A program made the position numbers and the translations under genes. This document shows positions 1-6,784 of a stretch of 10,530 nt of DNA, in pieces. This DNA comes from an uncultured Candidatus Saccharibacteria bacterium (GTDB lineage: Bacteria; Patescibacteria; Saccharimonadia; Saccharimonadales; UBA10212): positions 1-10,530 of the forward strand of contig CAMLDA010000010.1 of the NCBI GenBank assembly GCA_946478715.1, written 5' to 3'. Positions within the stretch are counted from its first letter, which is position 1; every line of letters starts with the position of its first letter. A model generated the notes under the pieces. It was not told the DNA's origin and made no database searches. It saw only the letters and a program-made list of their open reading frames with translations.

Positions 1-887
1 GGGGTGAGCAGAAACAGCGGCAGGTCAAAGACCATATGACCTGGGCCGAAGAACGCGGATTACTTGATTTTGAACGCGGAGCAAAGGTGGCGGGTGCCAA
101 GTTTTACTTTACTAAAGGCTCTCTGGTAGAGCTGGAGTTCGCCGTGCTGCAGCTGGGACTTAAACTGGCAAAAGAGCAGGGTTTCACGCCTATGCTGGTG
201 CCGCATATGGTCAGCGGCCGGATAATTGACGGCGCGGGTTTTACCGCCAAAAGTGATGATGAGAAACAGATTTACAAGATTGAAGATGAAGACCTGAATC
301 TGATTGCCACCGCCGAGATCCCGCTCACCGGCTACCACGCCGACGAGATTCTGACGGAAAGCGAGCTGCCGCTGCTTTATGCCGGTTACAGCCCGGCCTA
401 CCGCATGGAAGCCGGCGCCTACGGCAAGCACAGCCGCGGGCTTTACCGCGTGCACCAGTTCAACAAACTGGAGCTTTATATATTCTGTAAGCCGGAAGAA
501 TCGGAACAGTGGCACCAGTAGCTGCTGGCGTTAGAGGAAAGCCTGTGCCAGGCTTTGGAAATCCCTTACCGGGTCGTGCGTATCGCTGCCGGCGACCTGG
601 GCGCGCCCGCATATAAGAAGTACGACGTGGAATACTGGACGCCGGTTGATAATTCTTACCGGGAGCTGATGAGCGTCAGTAACGTAACAGATTACCAGGC
701 CCGCCGCCTGAATATCCGCTAGAAAAAAGCCGACGGCTCTACGGGTTTCGTCCATACGCTTAACGGCACCATGGCCGCTATGAGCCGCGTCCCGATCGCT
801 TTGATAGAGAACCGCCAGGACGAGCAGGGCAACGTATCTGTCCCGGCCGCCCTGCAGCCTTACATGCCCGGCCAAACCCAGCTGTAG
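1..887 (+). pseudogene. serS: Seryl-tRNA synthetase, 3' part, interrupted by two in-frame TAG codons
   Basis: This class II aminoacyl-tRNA synthetase would charge tRNA-Ser with serine in the cytosol. The frame is open from base 3 and enters from upstream, so the N-terminal tRNA-binding arm lies outside the window. The catalytic core is recognisable: a TAEIPLTGYH block (about 312-341), motif 2 beginning YRMEAG with its Arg at 402-404, HQFNKLE before 480, the block [14 protein letters not shown] (about 678-719), and motif 3 with TLNGT and its Arg at 786-788, then the normal C-terminus ALQPYMPG. TAG codons fall at 519-521 and 720-722, and the final stop is TAG at 885-887. By recalled alignment, the first TAG is at a variable charged position (Lys/Glu/Gln) and the second at a position normally Phe or Tyr, so each is one base from a plausible sense codon. 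No frame change or deletion accompanies them. It may be a very young pseudogene, an amber-suppressed gene, or sequence error. Family identity is secure; its functional state is not. Confidence 0.85.
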
Positions 888-907
888 AGTTTAATCAAAG
901 CTTGCGT

Positions 908-918
908 TAGAATATATA
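908..918 (+). promoter_or_regulatory. Possible -10 region upstream of secA
   Basis: The 72-base gap between serS and secA is AT-rich and contains TAGAAT (908-913) running into TATATA. It resembles the -10 elements ahead of other genes in this window, but no -35 is visible and there is no TG extension. This is a weak call based on base composition and position. Confidence 0.3.
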
Positions 919-948
919 GGAAGTTTTTCAAACATTTCTGAAACTTTT

Positions 949-953
949 GGAGG
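949..953 (+). promoter_or_regulatory. Shine-Dalgarno site of secA
   Basis: GGAGG lies 6 bases before a TTG codon at 960. It is the strongest ribosome binding site in the window and is what fixes the unusual TTG start of secA. Confidence 0.75.
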
Positions 954-959
954 TTTTGA

Positions 960-3584
960 TTGGCATTAATAAATACTAAAGTCTTAAAACGTGTTTTAGG
1001 CGACCCGCAAGCCGCTACCCTTAAGCGGCTGCGAAGGCGTGCAGCCAAGATTAATGAGCTTGAGCCTAAATACAAAAAAATGACGGACAAGCAGCTAAAG
1101 GCCCAGACCGACGTTCTTAAGAAACGGCTGGAAAAAGAATCTTTAGACGACATCCTGCCGGATGCTTTCGCCGTAGTGCGCGAAGCCGCGCGCCGCACGC
1201 TTGGCCAGCGCCATTACGACGTCCAGATGATCGGCGGCATGGTGCTGCATGAAGGCAAAGTCGCCGAAATGAAAACCGGCGAAGGCAAGACGCTGGTCGC
1301 CACGCTGCCGCTGTACCTGAACGCGCTGGAAGGCAAGGGCGCGCACCTGGTAACCGTCAACGACTACCTGGTACGGCGTGACGCCGGCTGGATGGCTCAG
1401 GTTTATGACTTTTTGGGCTTAACAGTAGGGGTGGTAATCCCGGACGAATCATTCATTTATGACCCGGAATATTCAGACGACAGCCATGTGGACCCGCGCC
1501 TGCGGAACCTGCGCCCGGCCAGCCGCCAGGAAGCTTATAACGCCGACATCACCTATGGCACGAATAATGAATACGGCTTTGATTATCTGCGGGACCACAT
1601 GGTCCGAGAAGTCGACCAGCTGCGCCAGCGCGACCTGCATTACGCCATCGTTGACGAAGTAGACAGCATTCTGATTGACGAAGCCCGTACGCCGCTGATT
1701 ATCAGCGCGCCGGCTACCGCCAGCGGTGCCGCCTACGCCCAGTTCGCTAAAATCGTCCGCAACCTTAAAGAGACCGAGCACTTTGAAAAGGACGAAAAGC
1801 GCAAAAGCGTGGTCTTGACCGACGCCGGCGTGGAGCTGGTTGAGAAGATTTTAGGGATAGAGAACCTGTACGCTACCGCAAACCTGCGGACAATATACCA
1901 CCTGGAGCAGGCCCTGAGAGCGCAGGCCCTTTTCCACCGTGACAAAGATTATGTGGTGACCCGCGAGGGTGAAATCGTAATAGTAGACGACTTTACAGGC
2001 CGCCTGCTGCGCGGCCGCCGTTACAATGAAGGTCTTCACCAGGCCATAGAAGCTAAAGAAGGTGTGGAAGTCCAGGAAGAAAGCATGACTCTGGCGACTA
2101 TTTCCTTCCAGAATTACTTCCGGCTGTATAAGAAACTGTCGGGCATGACCGGTACCGCCAAGACAGAGGAAGAGGAGTTCCATCAGGTTTATAAGATGGA
2201 AGTGGTAGAAGTCCCGACCAACCGGCCGATGGTCCGTGAAGACCTGCCGGACCGTATCTACCGGAGCGAAGACGGCAAGATGAAGGCCATAGTCAAAGAC
2301 GTAAAGGAACACCAAAAGCGCGGCCAGCCGGTGCTTATCGGTACTGTCAGTATTGAAAAGAATGAAAAATTATCGTCCATGCTTAAGTCGGCCAAAGTGC
2401 CGCACGAAGTGCTGAACGCCAAGAATAACGAGCGCGAAGCCGCTATCGTTGCCAAGGCCGGCGAAAAAGGCGCCGTCACGCTGGCTACCAACATCGCCGG
2501 CCGGGGTACCGACATCGTTCTGGGAGAAGGCGTAGCCAAACTTGGCGGTTTGTTCGTGCTGGGAAGCGAGCGCCATGAATCGCGCCGCATAGATAACCAG
2601 CTGCGCGGCCGGGCCGGGCGGCAAGGCGACCCCGGCAAGAGCCGTTTCTATGTGTCCACCGATGACGACCTGATGCGCATATATGGCGGCGAACGGATTG
2701 CCGGCATAATGGACCGCCTGAAAGTTGACGAAGAGACGCCAATCGAAAGTAAGATGATTACCAAGAGCCTGGAAGGCGCCCAAAAGAAGGTTGAGGGCTT
2801 TAACTTTGACCAGCGGAAGAACGTGGTCCAGTACGACGATGTCATGAACCGACATCGCCGGGCTATTTACGCCATGCGCCGGGAAGTGCTGCGCGCCGAT
2901 GATATCAGCGCCCGCATCAAAAAGATGATAAATGAGGAATCTGAGTGGCTGACCAATCATCCTGAATCCACCAGCGATATGTACGAATCGGTACTGACCG
3001 AAAGCTTCCCATTTGACGACAAGACTCTGGATAAGCTGTTCGACAGCCCGGCCGACAAGTTCCAGGAAGAACTGGAAAAAGCCGCCGCCAAGCTATACAA
3101 AGCCCAGGAAAAACTATTCACCCCCGAAGTTATGCGCAAAGTGGAGCGCGATATCTTCCTGCAGGTACTGGATAATCTGTGGATGCAGCATCTGGAGAAC
3201 ATGGACCACCTGCGCGAGGGCATCCACTGGATAAGCGTGGGCCAGCGCGACCCGCTCGTGGAATACCGCCGCCAGGGAGGGATTATCTTTGATGAGATGC
3301 AGGCCAACCTGCGCCACGAAATTGTGCGGGCCATCGCTCATGCCCAGCCGGTAGACGCTTCGCTTACCGAAGCGGTTGATACGGAGCTGACCCGGGCCGC
3401 CGCCGGTTCAGTTGATAACGCCGGCCAGATTACCCGGGCCGAACAGTACGACGAAGGCGATTTCAAATCAGAACGCAAGGAACAGGAAGAAGAAGCCCGG
3501 GCGCACTCCAAGCGCAAAAAGGCCCGCAAGGCCGAACGCCAGCGCAAAAAGAAATCATCCGCCAAGAAGAAGAAGAGAAAGTAG
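960..3584 (+). CDS. secA: Preprotein translocase ATPase SecA
   Basis: SecA is the cytosolic/peripheral motor that drives unfolded preproteins through SecYEG using ATP. The 874-residue protein shows the full motor: Walker A MKTGEGKT (104-111), DEVDS Walker B (232-236) followed by LIDEARTPLIISAPA, GMTGTAKTE (from 395), TNIAGRGTDI (from 510) and the arginine-finger block LRGRAGRQGDPG (from 548). The helical scaffold includes WMQHLENMDHLREGI (from about 741). Between NBD1 blocks, at about residues 160-190, there is an acidic insertion (containing FIYDPEYSDDSHVDPR) that E. coli SecA lacks. The C-terminus carries no Cys/His zinc motif; it ends in about 35 residues dominated by Lys, Arg and Glu. The start is TTG, chosen because of the GGAGG six bases upstream and the typical SecA N-terminus that follows. 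It ends in TAG, only 12 bases from the next gene and in the same frame. Confidence 0.97.
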   Translation: MALINTKVLKRVLGDPQAATLKRLRRRAAKINELEPKYKKMTDKQLKAQTDVLKKRLEKESLDDILPDAFAVVREAARRTLGQRHYDVQMIGGMVLHEGKVAEMKTGEGKTLVATLPLYLNALEGKGAHLVTVNDYLVRRDAGWMAQVYDFLGLTVGVVIPDESFIYDPEYSDDSHVDPRLRNLRPASRQEAYNADITYGTNNEYGFDYLRDHMVREVDQLRQRDLHYAIVDEVDSILIDEARTPLIISAPATASGAAYAQFAKIVRNLKETEHFEKDEKRKSVVLTDAGVELVEKILGIENLYATANLRTIYHLEQALRAQALFHRDKDYVVTREGEIVIVDDFTGRLLRGRRYNEGLHQAIEAKEGVEVQEESMTLATISFQNYFRLYKKLSGMTGTAKTEEEEFHQVYKMEVVEVPTNRPMVREDLPDRIYRSEDGKMKAIVKDVKEHQKRGQPVLIGTVSIEKNEKLSSMLKSAKVPHEVLNAKNNEREAAIVAKAGEKGAVTLATNIAGRGTDIVLGEGVAKLGGLFVLGSERHESRRIDNQLRGRAGRQGDPGKSRFYVSTDDDLMRIYGGERIAGIMDRLKVDEETPIESKMITKSLEGAQKKVEGFNFDQRKNVVQYDDVMNRHRRAIYAMRREVLRADDISARIKKMINEESEWLTNHPESTSDMYESVLTESFPFDDKTLDKLFDSPADKFQEELEKAAAKLYKAQEKLFTPEVMRKVERDIFLQVLDNLWMQHLENMDHLREGIHWISVGQRDPLVEYRRQGGIIFDEMQANLRHEIVRAIAHAQPVDASLTEAVDTELTRAAAGSVDNAGQITRAEQYDEGDFKSERKEQEEEARAHSKRKKARKAERQRKKKSSAKKKKRK

Positions 3585-3596
3585 GGCAGTCCCACC

Positions 3597-4889
3597 GTGA
3601 AGCATACAGTTACCGAAATCGAACTTAATAATGGCGCCAAAGGGCTTTTGGTTAACGTGCCCGGCGCTACAGTTATGGATTTTGAATTCAATTTCCGGGC
3701 CGGCGAATACCTGGTGGACCGCAAAAAGTGGGAAGTGCCGCACCTGATGGAGCACGTACTGTTGGGCGCGAATAAATTCATTCCAAAAGCCAGGCTGTTC
3801 CAAGCCGAATTCGAAAAGAACGGGGCGGGGAATAATGCCAGTACCGGCCTGTACCATATAACTTACGAGGCCGAGTGCGCAGATTTTGAATGGCAGCGCA
3901 TCCTGGAGCTTATGGTCACGGCAATCAGCCAGCCTCTGTTCCTGATGGAGGAGTTCAAAGCCGAGTACGGCAACGTTAAAGACGAGCTTACCGCCCGCTC
4001 CAATAACCACTTCCGCACCCTTAGCCTGACCGTCCGCGAAGCCCATGGCCTGCTGGCTATGACCGACAGGGAGCGCCTAAAACAGATTAAGAACGTCCGG
4101 CGTAAAGACCTGGTGGAGCATTACCAAAAAACCCACACCACCAAGAACCTGCGGTTCGTCATCGCCGGCAATATGCAGGGCCGGACAAACAAGATAAAGC
4201 AGATGCTGGAAGGCTTCGGTCTTCCCAAGGGGCGCAGCCTGATGGAGCTTCCCAAGGAACGGCCGCTTTGCCTGGAGCAGCCGGTATTCATCGCCAGGCC
4301 TTCGGTGAAGAACGTTTATTTTGAAATGGAGACATTCGCTCTGCAGCGATTCGAAGATGACGATATGGACGCCCTGGAACTGGTCAACGGCATGCTGACT
4401 GCGACGTTATACTCGCGCATTCTGGGCGAAGCCCGGGAACGCGGCCTGGTATACAGCATGGGTTCCGGCATAGATATCATGCGCGATGTCACCGGCTGGT
4501 GGTTCTCGGCCCAGGTTATCAACAAGAACGCTCCGCCGCTGTTTGATATCATCTGCCGCGAACTTACCCGGGTGAAACAAGGCGATATCAGCCCGGAGGA
4601 TCTGGAGGCCGCCAAGCAATACTGGCTGGGAAGGCACCAGCGCAGCGCCCAGACCGTGGCCGGGACGATGGCCGGATACACGGGGCGCTATTACTTTGAT
4701 GAAATCGTGAATGACTACGAATCAATTCCCGAGCGTATCCGGGCGGTAACAGCCAAGCGTATCCAGGACGCATCCCAGCGGATGTTCAGCGCCGGTATCG
4801 GCGGGCTGGGGGTCCTTGGAGGCGCCAGCCGCAGCCGCGAACTGGCCGACCAGTTGAATGAACAGGTCCAGCCTCTATGGAAGAATTAA
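3597..4889 (+). CDS. M16 family (pitrilysin/MPP-like) zinc metallopeptidase
   Basis: This is a single-unit (430 aa) M16 peptidase, the size of mitochondrial processing peptidase beta or bacterial YmxG-type proteins, which usually act as dimers. The inverted zinc motif HLMEH is at residues 49-53. Glu123 and Glu130 lie at the spacing expected for the conserved second-shell and third-ligand glutamates; Glu130 is 77 residues after His53, as in pitrilysin, so the catalytic site looks intact. The C-terminal half has the conserved ARERGLVYSMGSG block, whose Tyr is expected to complete the substrate site. There is no signal peptide, so it should be cytosolic. The GTG start lies 12 bases after secA in the same frame, with only a weak upstream AGGG as a binding site; the end overlaps prfB by 13 bases. 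Position next to secA hints at processing or disposal of presequence-like peptides, but this is inference. Confidence 0.9.
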   Translation: MKHTVTEIELNNGAKGLLVNVPGATVMDFEFNFRAGEYLVDRKKWEVPHLMEHVLLGANKFIPKARLFQAEFEKNGAGNNASTGLYHITYEAECADFEWQRILELMVTAISQPLFLMEEFKAEYGNVKDELTARSNNHFRTLSLTVREAHGLLAMTDRERLKQIKNVRRKDLVEHYQKTHTTKNLRFVIAGNMQGRTNKIKQMLEGFGLPKGRSLMELPKERPLCLEQPVFIARPSVKNVYFEMETFALQRFEDDDMDALELVNGMLTATLYSRILGEARERGLVYSMGSGIDIMRDVTGWWFSAQVINKNAPPLFDIICRELTRVKQGDISPEDLEAAKQYWLGRHQRSAQTVAGTMAGYTGRYYFDEIVNDYESIPERIRAVTAKRIQDASQRMFSAGIGGLGVLGGASRSRELADQLNEQVQPLWKN

Positions 4890-5953
4890 AAAACCAGGCA
4901 AGACATCTTCGCTCAGAGCTTAACCAGATCGTTGCTAGCCTAGATTTGACCAAATCAGAAAAAGAATTAACGGATCTGCAGACCCTAATGGGGCAGCCCG
5001 ATTTTTGGCAAGATAGTCAAAAAGCTCAAAGTATTTCTAAGCAAGAAGCGGCTTTGCGGGCTAGAATTGGACCATGGCAAAAAATCCAAAAAGACTTAAG
5101 CGACATCGAAGGATTGCTAAAGCTTGAAGATGAGACTTTGGAAGATGAACTTCAAGGCCAGCTTGACCGGCTTGGAGATGAGATTAATCGGCTCAAAAAA
5201 GATCTGCGCTTTCGGGGGCCGTATGACGACCATGACGTCATCCTGAGTATTTACGCGGGGGCGGGCGGGACCGACGCCCAGGACTGGGCCCAGATGCTGG
5301 AGCGCATGTACCTGCGCTGGGCCGAGAAAAGCGGCTGTAAAGCCAGCGTCGTGGACGAAAGCCCCGGCGAAGAAGCGGGCATAAAAAACGCCACGGTTGA
5401 AATCACCGGCGGCAGCTACCTTTACGGTAAATTATCCGGCGAACATGGCGTGCACCGCCTGGTGCGCCGCAGCCCGTTTAATTCCGCGGGCAGCCGCGAG
5501 ACCAGCTTCGCGAAGGTGGATGTTCTGCCGCTGATTGACCGGCCGGGCGAACTTGAACTTGACGACAAGGATCTTAAGGTTGACGTATACCGCGCCGGCG
5601 GCCACGGCGGCCAATCAGTCAACACAACGGATTCAGCCGTCCGTATAACCCATATCCCTACGGGTATTTCCGTAGCCATCCAGAACGAGCGCAGCCAGCT
5701 GCAGAATAAAGAGACCGCGCTTGGCATACTGCGGTCCCGCCTGGTGCAGCTGCAACTGGAACAGCACGCTGCCACGCTGGCGGATATAAAAGGCCCCAAC
5801 CAGGCCGTGGAGTTCGGCAGCCAGATACGGAATTATATCTTAGACGACCGTATCGTAAAGGACCTGCGGACCGGTTATGAATCCCACGACCCGCAGAAGA
5901 TCCTGGACGGCGACTTGGACCCGCTTATAGATGCCTGGCTTAAAAAGCTTTAA
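4877..5953 (+). CDS. prfB: Peptide chain release factor 2
   Basis: RF2 terminates translation at UAA and UGA. The 358-residue product has the RF2 anticodon-reading tripeptide SPF at 199-201 (RF1 would have PxT) and the catalytic GGQ at 244-246 inside AGGHGGQSVN, which triggers peptidyl-tRNA hydrolysis in the ribosomal A site. Length is close to E. coli RF2 (365). The ATG at 4877 lies inside the end of the M16 gene, implying translational coupling. The gene is one continuous frame: the Leu-Asp pair that in E. coli is made by the programmed CUU-UGA-C shift is here plain CTA GAT (residues 22-23; 16 residues separate this Asp from the QPD block in both proteins). The first ~100 codons are AT-rich with Leu codons TTA/CTA/TTG/CTT and Gln CAA, unlike the rest. 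Its presence argues that UGA is read as stop in this organism. Confidence 0.96.
   Translation: MEELKNQARHLRSELNQIVASLDLTKSEKELTDLQTLMGQPDFWQDSQKAQSISKQEAALRARIGPWQKIQKDLSDIEGLLKLEDETLEDELQGQLDRLGDEINRLKKDLRFRGPYDDHDVILSIYAGAGGTDAQDWAQMLERMYLRWAEKSGCKASVVDESPGEEAGIKNATVEITGGSYLYGKLSGEHGVHRLVRRSPFNSAGSRETSFAKVDVLPLIDRPGELELDDKDLKVDVYRAGGHGGQSVNTTDSAVRITHIPTGISVAIQNERSQLQNKETALGILRSRLVQLQLEQHAATLADIKGPNQAVEFGSQIRNYILDDRIVKDLRTGYESHDPQKILDGDLDPLIDAWLKKL
4890..5200 (+). other. Compositional island covering the 5' third of prfB
   Basis: Hand counts over successive 60-base lines give about 38, 42, 45 and 43% GC for 4921-5160, against about 72% just before (4801-4860) and 62% just after (5221-5340). 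Codon choice switches with it: CAA, AAA, TTA/CTA/CTT and GCT/GCG inside, CAG, CTG and GCC outside. The block corresponds to RF2 domain 1 (about residues 5-110). It looks like a segment acquired by recombination from a lower-GC relative, but an assembly join cannot be excluded. Confidence 0.7.
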
Positions 5954-5976
5954 AGCACCGGCATCCATAACGCTTT

Positions 5977-5985
5977 TGCTATACT
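5977..5985 (+). promoter_or_regulatory. Extended -10 promoter ahead of the ftsE leader
   Basis: TGCTATACT (TG at 5977-5978, hexamer 5980-5985) is an extended -10 element. No -35 is evident. It predicts transcription starting at about 5992-5994, right at the ATG of the short upstream ORF, so that ORF would be leaderless. The same TGCTATAnT form recurs upstream of the CHAP hydrolase and pyrG. Confidence 0.6.
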
Positions 5986-5993
5986 ATTAGGCG

Positions 5994-6104
5994 ATGATAC
6001 TGCTCGATAGAGTGAGTAACCATAAGACACCCCTTCGGTGTTTCTTATCGCGCCGGGTGCGGAATGAATCCGCATCTCGGGCTATCTTCCCGAGGAATAA
6101 ATAA
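5994..6104 (+). CDS. Possible 36-codon upstream ORF (uORF) overlapping the ftsE start
   Basis: The frame opens with ATG at 5994, encodes MILLDRVS (the same eight residues as the N-terminus of FtsE), then diverges into an unrelated, basic sequence (NHKTPLRCFLSRRVRNE and on) and ends at TAA 6102-6104. The last A of that stop is the first A of the ftsE ATG (TAATG), an arrangement typical of translational coupling. The frame differs from that of ftsE. The ATG sits where a leaderless transcript from the 5977-5985 promoter would begin. It could be a real leader peptide, or a decayed duplicate start of ftsE that happens to stay open. The reading frame is seen; that it is translated is inference. Confidence 0.35.
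   Translation: MILLDRVSNHKTPLRCFLSRRVRNESASRAIFPRNK
6022..6094 (+). promoter_or_regulatory. Structured ftsE leader: three tandem hairpins, the last covering the ribosome binding site
   Basis: Hairpin 1 (6022-6048) pairs ATAAG/CTTAT and, past a two-base bulge, ACACC/GGTGT around loop CCTTC. Hairpin 2 (6058-6074) pairs TGCGGA/TCCGCA around a 5-base loop. Hairpin 3 (6076-6094) pairs CTCGGG/CCCGAG around CTATCTT. The GAG of hairpin 3 is the core of the ftsE Shine-Dalgarno GAGGA (6092-6096, 7 bases from ATG 6104), so initiation would be reduced unless the hairpin is opened. No U-tract follows any hairpin, so these are not intrinsic terminators. I do not recognise a known riboswitch or ribosomal-protein leader. 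Confidence 0.55.
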
Positions 6105-6772
6105 TGATACTTTTAGACAGAGTGAGTAAAACCTATAACCGCCGAGGGCCCGCGCTGGAGCGCGTCAGCCTTCATGTGGAGCCTAAAGAATTCGTCATTA
6201 TCGTCGGGCCTTCGGGCGCTGGCAAGTCCACGCTATTCAAACTGCTTACCCGAGAAGAAAAACCCACCAGCGGCAAGATAATCGTGGGCGGGATTGATTA
6301 TGAACATCTGCAGGACCGCGACGTCCCGCTGCTGCGCCGGAAAATCGGCGTGGTCTTCCAGGACTTCAAACTCCTTAATAACAAGACCGTCTATGAAAAC
6401 GTGGCCTTTGCTCTGGAAATCGCCGGCATCACAACCGGTGAGATAAAGCATACCGTGCCTAAAGTACTGGATGTGGTGGGGCTGAAAGGAAAAGAGAATA
6501 ATTATCCCCTGGAACTGTCCGGCGGCGAACGCCAAAGGGTGGCTATCGCCAGGGCCATAATCCGGCAGCCAAAGATATTGATTGCCGATGAGCCCACCGG
6601 CAACCTGGATCCCAAACACGCTTGGGATGTCATTAAGGTCCTGGAAAAAATAAACCGCTTCGGTACAACGGTGCTCCTGACCACTCACAACCAGGAAATC
6701 GTAAGCGCCCTGAAACGCCGGGTGGTCACCATCCGCGACGGCCGGATAGTCTCTGACAGGGCGGTAGGATAG
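6104..6772 (+). CDS. ftsE: Cell-division ABC ATPase FtsE
   Basis: FtsE is the cytosolic nucleotide-binding subunit of FtsEX, which uses ATP to switch on peptidoglycan hydrolases at the division site instead of transporting a solute. The 222-residue protein has Walker A GPSGAGKST (35-43), Q-loop Gln86 in VVFQDFKLL, the signature LSGGERQRVAIARA (138-151), Walker B ILIADEPTGNLD (158-169) and the H-loop His195, all intact. Length is typical. ATG at 6104 is chosen because it has GAGGA 7 bases upstream and gives a standard FtsE N-terminus; an ATG encoding the same first residues occurs at 5994 but in a frame that cannot continue into FtsE. It ends in TAG, 12 bases before ftsX and in the same frame. 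Expression is probably governed by the hairpin leader. Confidence 0.97.
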   Translation: MILLDRVSKTYNRRGPALERVSLHVEPKEFVIIVGPSGAGKSTLFKLLTREEKPTSGKIIVGGIDYEHLQDRDVPLLRRKIGVVFQDFKLLNNKTVYENVAFALEIAGITTGEIKHTVPKVLDVVGLKGKENNYPLELSGGERQRVAIARAIIRQPKILIADEPTGNLDPKHAWDVIKVLEKINRFGTTVLLTTHNQEIVSALKRRVVTIRDGRIVSDRAVG

Positions 6773-6784
6773 CGCGAAAGTTCT

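Larger units (their letters stand above)
5994..6129 (+). repeat. Divergent direct repeat of the ftsE 5' end (5994-6019 and 6104-6129)
   Basis: The first 26 bases of ftsE occur twice, 110 bases apart, with 22 of 26 identical. All four differences are synonymous: CTG/CTT, CTC/TTA (two bases) and GAT/GAC. Similarity ends after codon 8, and the sequence between the copies does not continue as ftsE. Confidence 0.75.

Noticed and set aside
2370..2960. Long minus-strand open frame (196 codons) inside secA, and similar antisense frames elsewhere
   Set aside because: They lie opposite strongly conserved coding sequence, show no recognisable domains or ribosome sites, and are expected from the GC-rich third positions of the plus-strand genes.
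4945..4950. TTTGAC in prfB as a remnant of the CUUUGAC frameshift site
   Set aside because: It is one codon away from the aligned site and in the wrong phase, so it looks coincidental.
6022..6094. Hairpins before ftsE as a prfB terminator
   Set aside because: None is followed by a run of T, and they lie downstream of a promoter, so leader structure fits better.
5994..6103. A mobile element or miniature transposon between prfB and ftsE
   Set aside because: There are no terminal inverted repeats and no true target-site duplication; the flanking repeat is ftsE coding sequence with silent differences, which fits recombination better.
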